Shown in pieces: positions 8,483-14,250 of a DNA stretch of 64,000 nucleotides. The position numbers were made by a program, and so were the translations under genes. Position 1 is the first letter of the stretch. Each line of letters opens with the position of its first letter. The notes below the pieces were generated by a model. It did no database searches, was not told the DNA's origin, and saw only the letters and a program-made list of their open reading frames with translations. The stretch comes from Flavobacterium sp. ASV13. Its GTDB lineage: Bacteria > Bacteroidota > Bacteroidia > Flavobacteriales > Flavobacteriaceae. The stretch spans positions 62,001 through 126,000 of the forward strand of contig NZ_JQJY01000002.1 in NCBI RefSeq assembly GCF_000745775.1. Reading direction: 5' to 3'.

Positions 8483-9055
8483 ATGAAAAAAATATTTTTT
8501 TTAGGATTTATAATCCTATCAGTGATATCCTGCAAGGCACAATCTATTCAACCAATTGAAAAAGCCATAGATTATAGACGAGCTGGGGGCATCCCAGACA
8601 ATATTTATTTGAAGGATGTAAACAATTTGCTTACCAAATATATAGGTACTTGGAAAGGAACTTACCAAGACAAAAACTATACATTATATATTACGAAAGC
8701 AACTTCAAAATATGAAACGATAACTTGGGATATGTTATTGATTCGCTACCTAATCACTACCAGCAACGGCAATGTATTAGAAAACACACAGAATCTTCCC
8801 GATAATAATACTTATATTATTGAAGGTTCTTATTTTGGCAAGGATCTAGCAGTTTATGCATTGGATTTTACTGGCAAAAATGCAATGTGCGGTAATGCGG
8901 GAACAATATTTATACGTACAAAAAATGCAACAAATACTTTAATGTCATTTGGTTTTGAACCAAATAAAACAATGATTTCAGAAGACACTTGCCCTGGTTT
9001 CAAAACCGCTGAGCTAACTTTTCCTAAAGATGGCTTGATGCTAACAAAACAATAG
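8483..9055 (+). CDS. Small lipoprotein, DUF6705-like, unknown function
   Basis: A 190-residue protein with a signal ending SVISC (C17 as lipid anchor). The mature part contains YIGTWKGTYQDKNYTLYITKA, a pattern I associate with a small Bacteroidota lipoprotein family (DUF6705-like; tentative), then a beta-rich body with two cysteine-bearing loops (AMCGNAG and EDTCPGF). It begins seven bases after the JAMM-like lipoprotein, so the two are almost certainly one transcript. If the upstream protein is an effector, this could be its partner or immunity protein, but nothing in the sequence proves that. Confidence 0.65.
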   Translation: MKKIFFLGFIILSVISCKAQSIQPIEKAIDYRRAGGIPDNIYLKDVNNLLTKYIGTWKGTYQDKNYTLYITKATSKYETITWDMLLIRYLITTSNGNVLENTQNLPDNNTYIIEGSYFGKDLAVYALDFTGKNAMCGNAGTIFIRTKNATNTLMSFGFEPNKTMISEDTCPGFKTAELTFPKDGLMLTKQ

Positions 9056-9137
9056 TTTATTCCTAAATCCTCAAGTATAAAATACTTGGGGATTTTTAAA
9101 TACGACAAGAACTTAATGAATTTAATAACTTAACAGA

Positions 9138-9722
9138 ATGAAAAAAATATTTATACTATTATTTTTAATATTATATCAAAATAATTTTTCACAAAATAGC
9201 GATATCGATCGATTGTATGAAATTTCTTTTTGTGGAAAACCACAAACCATTCAATTTATTGAATATAGCAATGGCACAGCCGAGGGATGTTTACGAACTG
9301 AACTTTCAGAAGAAATACCATATAGAAAAGATAGAGAAATTATAAAAGAAATAAGTCTTGACAATACACTTGCTAAAAAAATAATAGTCGAATTAAAAAA
9401 TGCAGGAATTGAAACTTTAAAAAAGTGTAATGAAGATGCTGATTGTGAAGCATTAGGTTTTCTAGATGGTGATTATCTATCAATTAATATTCAAATTAAG
9501 AATATCAATAAACACATTGAGTTTTCAGAAATCTATCCTGAATCACAAACTAATGGAAAAATTGAAGAAATTGAATTAAGAAGAAAGGTTCAGTCTTTGG
9601 CGACAATTATTGACAAAGAAATAGATTTAGAAAAACAATTTTCAGATCTAATTAAGAGCTTGAAAAGAGGAAAGTATTGCTATTGGTCAGGAATTTCAAA
9701 AATATGTATAAAACACAAATAA
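9138..9722 (+). CDS. Secreted protein of unknown function
   Basis: A 194-residue protein with a signal peptide (residues 1-19, ending NNFSQ) and no recognised domain. The mature part is Glu/Lys/Ile-rich with six cysteines, including CNEDADCEALG and a C-terminal pair in KYCYWSGISKICIKHK. It lies 82 bases after the small lipoprotein gene in the same direction. Its base composition is more AT-rich than that of the housekeeping genes nearby, which fits an accessory gene. A perfect hairpin terminator closes the three-gene block. Confidence 0.6.
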   Translation: MKKIFILLFLILYQNNFSQNSDIDRLYEISFCGKPQTIQFIEYSNGTAEGCLRTELSEEIPYRKDREIIKEISLDNTLAKKIIVELKNAGIETLKKCNEDADCEALGFLDGDYLSINIQIKNINKHIEFSEIYPESQTNGKIEEIELRRKVQSLATIIDKEIDLEKQFSDLIKSLKRGKYCYWSGISKICIKHK

Positions 9723-9830
9723 TTTATACTCGCTGAATATTTGTATTTCTTTTTAGAAATTCTACTCGTTAGATTACATAACATATTAAGAGGATATTCA
9801 AAAAACATGTAAAATAACATAGTATTTAAA

Positions 9831-9872
9831 CTAAAAAAAACCTCGAAAAAATATTTTCGAGGTTTTTTTTAG
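9831..9872. terminator. Bidirectional terminator between the secreted-protein block and hit
   Basis: A 42-base near-perfect inverted repeat with arms CTAAAAAAAACCTCGAAAA and its complement. A and T runs on both sides let it terminate the plus-strand block and the minus-strand hit gene. Confidence 0.88.
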
Positions 9873-9886
9873 TTTAATAATTTTAC

Positions 9887-10276
9887 TTAAAGATTCTCCG
9901 TTATACTCTTTGCCAAAGCTTCAAACTCCTCTTTAGTAAGTGAAACTTTATCTATGAAACGCATTTCATCCATATGATTCAACGGAATCAAATGCACATG
10001 CACATGAGGAACTTCTAATCCAACAACGGCAACTCCTACTCTTTTGCACGGAACTGTTTTTTCTAAAGCAATTGCTACTTTTTTAGAAAACTTCATCAAA
10101 CCTAAATACAATTCATCATCCATATCAAAAATCTTGTCGATTTCTTGTTTCGGAATACAAAGCGTGTGTCCTTTTGCGTTCGGATTTACATCTAAAAAAG
10201 CCAAAAAGTTTTCATCTTCAGCGATTTTATATGCAGGAATTTCTCCGTTTACTATTTTAGTGAATATTGATGCCAT
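9887..10276 (-). CDS. HIT family hydrolase (Hint-like)
   Basis: A 129-residue cytosolic histidine-triad protein. It begins SIFTKIVNGEIPAYKI as in the PKCI/Hint branch and carries the triad HVHVHLI at 91-97 (H91, H93, H95), the catalytic site for hydrolysis of nucleoside phosphoramidates or related compounds. LDVNPNAKGHTLCIPK is the conserved substrate-side strand. The family is normally 110-140 residues, so it is full length. It lies 71 bases downstream of greA on the same strand, with a hairpin repeat between them. Confidence 0.94.
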   Translation of the reverse strand: MASIFTKIVNGEIPAYKIAEDENFLAFLDVNPNAKGHTLCIPKQEIDKIFDMDDELYLGLMKFSKKVAIALEKTVPCKRVGVAVVGLEVPHVHVHLIPLNHMDEMRFIDKVSLTKEEFEALAKSITENL

Positions 10277-10283
10277 TTTTTCG

Positions 10284-10339
10284 GGTTAATCGTTTAACTG
10301 TTTATTCGTTTAACCGATTAAACAGTTAAACGATTAAAC
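10284..10339. repeat. Inverted repeat between greA and hit
   Basis: Arms 10284-10304 and 10319-10339 are reverse complements of the form GTTTAATCGTTTAACTGTTT, differing by about one base, with a 14-base loop that is itself made of GTTTAA units. It fills most of the greA-hit gap and would form a stable hairpin without a U tail. It may tune downstream hit expression or be a dispersed repeat. Confidence 0.75.
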
Positions 10340-10347
10340 TAAAATAT

Positions 10348-10824
10348 TTAGTCTCTTGAAATTTCAAGAATTTCAAATTTCAAAACACCGTTTGGAACTG
10401 TAATTTCGGCTACTTCTCCAACAGATTTTCCAAGTAAGCCTTTTCCAATAGGAGAAGTTACTGAGATTTTTCCAGTTTTCAAGTCGGCTTCGCTTTCAGC
10501 TACAAGCGTATATTTCATTTCCATTCCGTTACTTTGGTTTTTAATTTTTACATTAGATAAAACCAACGCTTTCGAAACATCCAATTGTGATTCGTCAATT
10601 AATCTTGCATTAGAATACACTTCTTCCAGCTTAGCAATTCTCATTTCTAATAAACCCTGTGCTTCTTTTGCTGCATCATATTCTGCGTTCTCAGATAAAT
10701 CACCTTTATCTCTCGCCTCTGCTATATCTTGAGATGCCTTTGGACGCATTACACTTTTTAAATGCTCCAATTCATCTTTCAACTTTTTTAATCCTTCTGC
10801 TGTATAATAAGATACTTTACTCAT
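10348..10824 (-). CDS. greA: Transcription elongation factor GreA
   Basis: GreA enters the secondary channel of RNA polymerase and stimulates cleavage of backtracked RNA. The 158-residue length is standard. The N-terminal coiled coil carries the acidic tip EARDKGDLSENAEYD (37-51) that positions the catalytic metal. The C-terminal FKBP-like domain ends IGKGLLGKSVGEVAEITVP. The gene is first in a minus-strand unit with hit. A -7 box and a terminator-like hairpin lie directly before it. Confidence 0.97.
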   Translation of the reverse strand: MSKVSYYTAEGLKKLKDELEHLKSVMRPKASQDIAEARDKGDLSENAEYDAAKEAQGLLEMRIAKLEEVYSNARLIDESQLDVSKALVLSNVKIKNQSNGMEMKYTLVAESEADLKTGKISVTSPIGKGLLGKSVGEVAEITVPNGVLKFEILEISRD

Positions 10825-10845
10825 AACTTCATCGTTTATATAAAT

Positions 10846-10877
10846 ACAAAAAATCCCATCGGGACGGGATTTTGTAT
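10846..10877 (-). promoter_or_regulatory. Terminator-like hairpin in the greA leader
   Basis: On the minus strand, AAAATCCC and GGGATTTT (10866-10873 and 10850-10857) close an eight-base loop and are followed by a short U run, 25 bases before the greA ATG. It begins within about ten bases of the predicted transcription start. It could end transcripts early (attenuation) or protect the 5' end of greA mRNA. Confidence 0.6.
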
Positions 10878-10879
10878 TA

Positions 10880-10887
10880 CAAATATA
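10880..10887 (-). promoter_or_regulatory. -7 box TATATTTG for greA
   Basis: TATATTTG on the minus strand fits TAnnTTTG. The predicted start site falls immediately before the leader hairpin, giving a leader of about 50 bases. Confidence 0.6.
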
Positions 10888-10948
10888 CTATTATTTTTAA
10901 TAGAACATAATTATATGTTAATCATATAAAAATCAAAACTAAATATTT

Positions 10949-10956
10949 TATTTTTG
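10949..10956 (+). promoter_or_regulatory. -7 box TATTTTTG for the Rieske-like lipoprotein gene
   Basis: TATTTTTG matches TAnnTTTG and lies 23 bases before the ATG at 10980, leaving a short leader. Confidence 0.55.
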
Positions 10957-10979
10957 TTTCATTAATCCTTACTAAAAGA

Positions 10980-11393
10980 ATGAAAAAAATCTGGCTCTTA
11001 ATCGTCTTTGTTTGTGCACTTTCTGCTTGTAGCGACAGTCAACGCAGCAATAAAAACCCTTACATTCCTAATTACTCTGTTAATTTGTCTGTAGATATGA
11101 ATTTGCCTTTGTATTCTAATCTTAAATACCCAAGTAATGGTGTTATTATTCCGAATTATGGAGCAAAAGGAATTATCATTTTTAATGCTGGAAACTCTTA
11201 TAATGCTTTTGATGCTGCGTGTCCAAATCAGGAAATTAATTCTTGTGCAGCAATGACAATTGACGGCATATATGCCGTTTGTTCATGTGACAAAGTGCAA
11301 TACAGTTTATTCACAGGACTTGGTTCAAAAGAATATCCATTAAAATCATATCGTGTCGAAGTTATAGGATCTGTGATTCACGTATATAACTAA
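10980..11393 (+). CDS. Rieske-fold-like lipoprotein lacking the histidine ligands
   Basis: A 137-residue lipoprotein (signal ending LSAC, C17). The mature part follows the layout of a Rieske [2Fe-2S] domain: FDAACPN (C81, N83), a second cysteine at C89, then CSCDKVQYSLFTG (101-113), where Rieske proteins have CxH and CxxH. Both histidine ligands appear replaced, by N83 and D104, while the cysteines remain. It may therefore keep the fold without a normal cluster, or use the cysteines as disulfides in the periplasm. It is flanked by its own promoter box and a terminator, so it is probably monocistronic. No partner is evident. Confidence 0.7.
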   Translation: MKKIWLLIVFVCALSACSDSQRSNKNPYIPNYSVNLSVDMNLPLYSNLKYPSNGVIIPNYGAKGIIIFNAGNSYNAFDAACPNQEINSCAAMTIDGIYAVCSCDKVQYSLFTGLGSKEYPLKSYRVEVIGSVIHVYN

Positions 11394-11394
11394 A

Positions 11395-11432
11395 ATAAAA
11401 AAGCCTGAAAATTTAATTTCAGGCTTTTTTAT
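11395..11432. terminator. Bidirectional terminator
   Basis: AAAAAAGCCTGAAA and TTTCAGGCTTTTTT arms with a short AT loop, between the convergent Rieske-like gene and the TonB receptor gene. Confidence 0.88.
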
Positions 11433-11435
11433 TTT

Positions 11436-13586
11436 TTAGAATTTCAAAGTCAATCCGGCTAAGAAATTAATTCCTGCCTGTGGATAATAATACGGATAAA
11501 CATCCCACATGTATCCGTTTGAAACATATTTTTTATCTAAAATATTATTTACCATACCTGTAATCATAATCGATTTGAAAACCGATTTTGGTTTGATTTC
11601 ATAAGAAACATTCAAATCGTTCACAAAATAATCGGCCAGTTTTGCTGATGGCAATTCAATATTATTCATGTATTGTTCTCCAACATATTTCTGCAATAAT
11701 GAAATATGCAGATTCTGAATCGGGCTGTAAACAATTATATTTCCAGCAATAACTTCTGGTGAATAAGCAATTTTAGTTGTTCCGTAATTTTGGCCTTCAA
11801 CAGCTAAATCAACATTTTTATTACTGCTTAAAGTAAAGTTTGGTCGAAGAATAAATTGTTCCGAAAGCTTAATTGTGGCATCAAATTCAAATCCTAAACG
11901 GTAACTTTTATCAGTATTAGAACGAATTGGCGCTCCAACATCATCAAGCGTTCCTGTCAAAATCAACTGATCTTTGTAGGCCATATAATAGAAATTAGAA
12001 TTCAACTGAAAATTCTCTGAGTTAAATCTCCATCCTAATTCAAAATCATTCAATTTTTCTGGTTTTACATTTCCACCTTCATAATCGGTTCTGTTTGGTT
12101 CACGATTCGCACGAGCGTATGAAAAATATAAAGTGTTTTTATCATTAAAAGCATAATTCAAACCTGCTTTTGGGTTAAAGAAATTGAAATTATCATCTAC
12201 TAAACCTGTTTCAGCACTATTAGCTTTATATTTTACATTTCTATATTGAAGATCTCCATAAAAGCTCAATTTTTCTGTAAACTGATAATTGGCTTTCGCA
12301 AAAATATTTCCGTCTGTTTTTGTTGAAAAATCATCATAATAATGATCTCCCAATTCTGAGTTTGAAGCATATCTCGCCCAAATCACTTTTCCGTAATGAT
12401 CGCCTTCGTATTTATTCCAGCCTCCGCCAAAAATAACATCGAGTTTTTCATCTTTATATTTTACAGAAAAAGTTGTTCCGTAGAAATCATTGTCCAACCA
12501 TTTTTGGCGTACCAAATCTGTAGTTGTAACTGCTCCAACTGGATCTAAATTATAATCGACCATGTCGGCATCTTCTTTATAATTTTCGTAATAACCTTTT
12601 CCTTTTGTATAATGAACAGCCAAATTAGAACTCCATTTATCAGACCACGATTCACTCCAATGCAATTGATAATGATCTTGCTGATAATTATCGGTTTCAT
12701 TATCGTAAAAACGAACATTTCCTGATTCATCAGTGTACATTCCAGCTGAGTTGAAAGTACGATTTTCGTTCATAGTTTCAGCGTCAATTCCGTTCCATGA
12801 TTGATATGTTTTTTCAGTTCCGCCAAAAACTAAAGCTTTGATTAATGTTGTTTTTCCAACATAAGTTCCCTGAAGAAAATACGATTTCAAATCAGAACTT
12901 GCTCTGTCTATATAACCGTCAGATTTAATTCTAGATAAACGTCCAGCCAATTCAAAATGGTCGTTTAACAAACCAGTGCTGAATTTTACCGTGTTTTTCT
13001 GCGAATTAAAACTTCCGAAAGAGCTTGAAATTTCGCCATTAGCCTTAGATACATAATTATCTGTCAACATGTTTAAACTTGCTCCAAAAGCTCCAGAACC
13101 ATTTGTTGAAGTTCCTACTCCTCTTTGCAATTGCAGACTTTCTACAGAAGAAGCAAAATCAGGCATATTTACCCAAAAAGTTCCTTGACTTTCGGCATCG
13201 TTGTATGGAATTCCGTTGATCGTAACATTCACACGAGTTGCATCGCTTCCGCGGACTCTGATTCCACTATAACCAATTCCGTTTCCAGCATCAGAAGTTG
13301 TAACTACCGAAGGAAGATAATTCATCAAAGTAGGAATATCTTGTCCCAGATTTCTGAATTTGATTTCTTTTTTATCCATATTACTAAAAGAAACCGGAGT
13401 TTTTGAAGTCACACGAACCGCAGAAACCAAAACATCATCAAGTTGATTAACTTTAGTAGAATCCTGTTCTTGCGCGAAAGAAATTAGAGTAAAGAAAATA
13501 GAGAATAGAGTAAAGAAAATAGATTTGTTACTCAGCTTTGTAACTTTGTAACTTTGTAACTTTGTAACTTTAAAAAGTGTTTTCAT
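11436..13586 (-). CDS. TonB-dependent outer-membrane receptor under TPP riboswitch control
   Basis: A 716-residue outer-membrane receptor: signal peptide ending ISFAQ near residue 39, TonB-box-like LDDVLVSAVRV, a plug domain (about 60-170, with GIRVRGSDATRVNVTINGIPYND), then a 22-strand-type barrel to the C-terminus ending in Phe. The TPP riboswitch before it implies that the cargo is thiamine or a thiamine precursor, as known for Omr1-type receptors of Bacteroidota. The N-terminus is odd: the signal region holds a duplicated SIFFTLF heptapeptide and, before it, codons made from four tandem copies of CTTTGTAA. The start is supported by a hairpin that takes in the ATG. Confidence 0.9.
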   Translation of the reverse strand: MKTLFKVTKLQSYKVTKLSNKSIFFTLFSIFFTLISFAQEQDSTKVNQLDDVLVSAVRVTSKTPVSFSNMDKKEIKFRNLGQDIPTLMNYLPSVVTTSDAGNGIGYSGIRVRGSDATRVNVTINGIPYNDAESQGTFWVNMPDFASSVESLQLQRGVGTSTNGSGAFGASLNMLTDNYVSKANGEISSSFGSFNSQKNTVKFSTGLLNDHFELAGRLSRIKSDGYIDRASSDLKSYFLQGTYVGKTTLIKALVFGGTEKTYQSWNGIDAETMNENRTFNSAGMYTDESGNVRFYDNETDNYQQDHYQLHWSESWSDKWSSNLAVHYTKGKGYYENYKEDADMVDYNLDPVGAVTTTDLVRQKWLDNDFYGTTFSVKYKDEKLDVIFGGGWNKYEGDHYGKVIWARYASNSELGDHYYDDFSTKTDGNIFAKANYQFTEKLSFYGDLQYRNVKYKANSAETGLVDDNFNFFNPKAGLNYAFNDKNTLYFSYARANREPNRTDYEGGNVKPEKLNDFELGWRFNSENFQLNSNFYYMAYKDQLILTGTLDDVGAPIRSNTDKSYRLGFEFDATIKLSEQFILRPNFTLSSNKNVDLAVEGQNYGTTKIAYSPEVIAGNIIVYSPIQNLHISLLQKYVGEQYMNNIELPSAKLADYFVNDLNVSYEIKPKSVFKSIMITGMVNNILDKKYVSNGYMWDVYPYYYPQAGINFLAGLTLKF

Positions 13587-13604
13587 TCGTAAAAAATTAC
13601 GAAT
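13585..13604 (-). promoter_or_regulatory. Start-codon hairpin of the TonB receptor mRNA
   Basis: ATTCGTAA and TTACGAAT (13597-13604 and 13585-13592) form a perfect 8-bp stem with a 4-base loop, and the 3' arm runs into the ATG (13584-13586). Just upstream in the mRNA is CCCCCTTTT (13605-13613), complementary to AAAGGGG in the 5' part of the riboswitch aptamer (13748-13754). Together they look like an expression platform acting on translation. Confidence 0.5.
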
Positions 13605-13675
13605 AAAAGGGGGAATTATTCTTTGTTAAATTAATAAATTGTTTCACGACAAAATAAAGTGTGCACGCTTGATAG

Positions 13676-13760
13676 TGTCGTTTTTTCCCTTAGCAACATT
13701 ACTCGCTCAGGTTCTTTGGGTATGATCTCAGCTCGTTATTTAGAGCACCCCTTTGAGACA
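13676..13760 (-). promoter_or_regulatory. TPP riboswitch
   Basis: On the minus strand the region contains the conserved THI-box pieces in order: GGGGTGC, GAGCTGAGATCATACCC, GAACCTGA, GCGAGTAATGTTGCTAAGGGAA. A short closing stem TGTC/GACA brackets it. Known function: binding thiamine pyrophosphate turns off downstream expression. It lies about 90 bases before the TonB receptor start and controls only that gene in this orientation. Confidence 0.95.
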
Positions 13761-13800
13761 GTGCAAATGTAATGTTAAAAAATCAAACTCCAAAAAAACA

Positions 13801-13846
13801 AATTCCAAATTCCAAAAAGTCATTTTGATTTTTGGAATTTGGAATT
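13801..13846. terminator. Hairpin of the AATTCCAAATTCC family after arfB
   Basis: Arms AATTCCAAATTCCAAAAA (13801-13818) and its complement (13829-13846) with a 10-base loop. The right arm touches the arfB stop codon. Likely terminates the arfB transcript and insulates the riboswitch promoter. Confidence 0.75.
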
Positions 13847-14250
13847 TAATCTAAGTTTGGTTTTCGTCTTGATTGTTTTATTTCAGAAACATTCTTTTTG
13901 TCTTTAATTCTCTTTTTAATTACAGATTTCGGGACTTTTGTAGCTTTTCGAACCTTGGGAACAAACAATCCTTTTTTTATGATTTCCAAAAATCGTTTTA
14001 TAACAATTTCTTTGTTTTTAAGCTGACTTCGATCTTCATCACAATTTAAAATTAAGATATTTTCAGAAGTTAAACGCGCTGCAATATTAGTTTGCAAAAG
14101 CAGTTTTTCTTCATCAGACAAAGCTTGTGAAACATTCAAATCAAAAGACAAAACTACTTTTGATGAAACTTTGTTCACGTTTTGTCCGCCGGCGCCACCG
14201 CTGCGAACGGCTTTAAAACTTAATTCTGATATAATTTTATCAATATCCAT
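13846..14250 (-). CDS. arfB: Peptidyl-tRNA hydrolase ArfB (YaeJ)
   Basis: ArfB releases stalled peptides from ribosomes lacking a stop codon. The 134-residue protein has the release-factor loop SGGAGGQNVNKVSS with GGQ at 21-23, and a basic C-terminal tail (KQSRRKP) of the kind that probes the empty mRNA channel. It lacks the codon-recognition domains of RF1/RF2, as expected. Its ATG overlaps the stop of the upstream kinase fusion by one base (TAATG), so translation is probably coupled. A hairpin terminator begins at its stop. Confidence 0.94.
   Translation of the reverse strand: MDIDKIISELSFKAVRSGGAGGQNVNKVSSKVVLSFDLNVSQALSDEEKLLLQTNIAARLTSENILILNCDEDRSQLKNKEIVIKRFLEIIKKGLFVPKVRKATKVPKSVIKKRIKDKKNVSEIKQSRRKPNLD

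Noticed and set aside
10846..10877. Hairpin read as a terminator for plus-strand transcription
   Set aside because: No plus-strand gene ends there, and the U run is on the minus-strand side of the stem, pointing to the greA leader.
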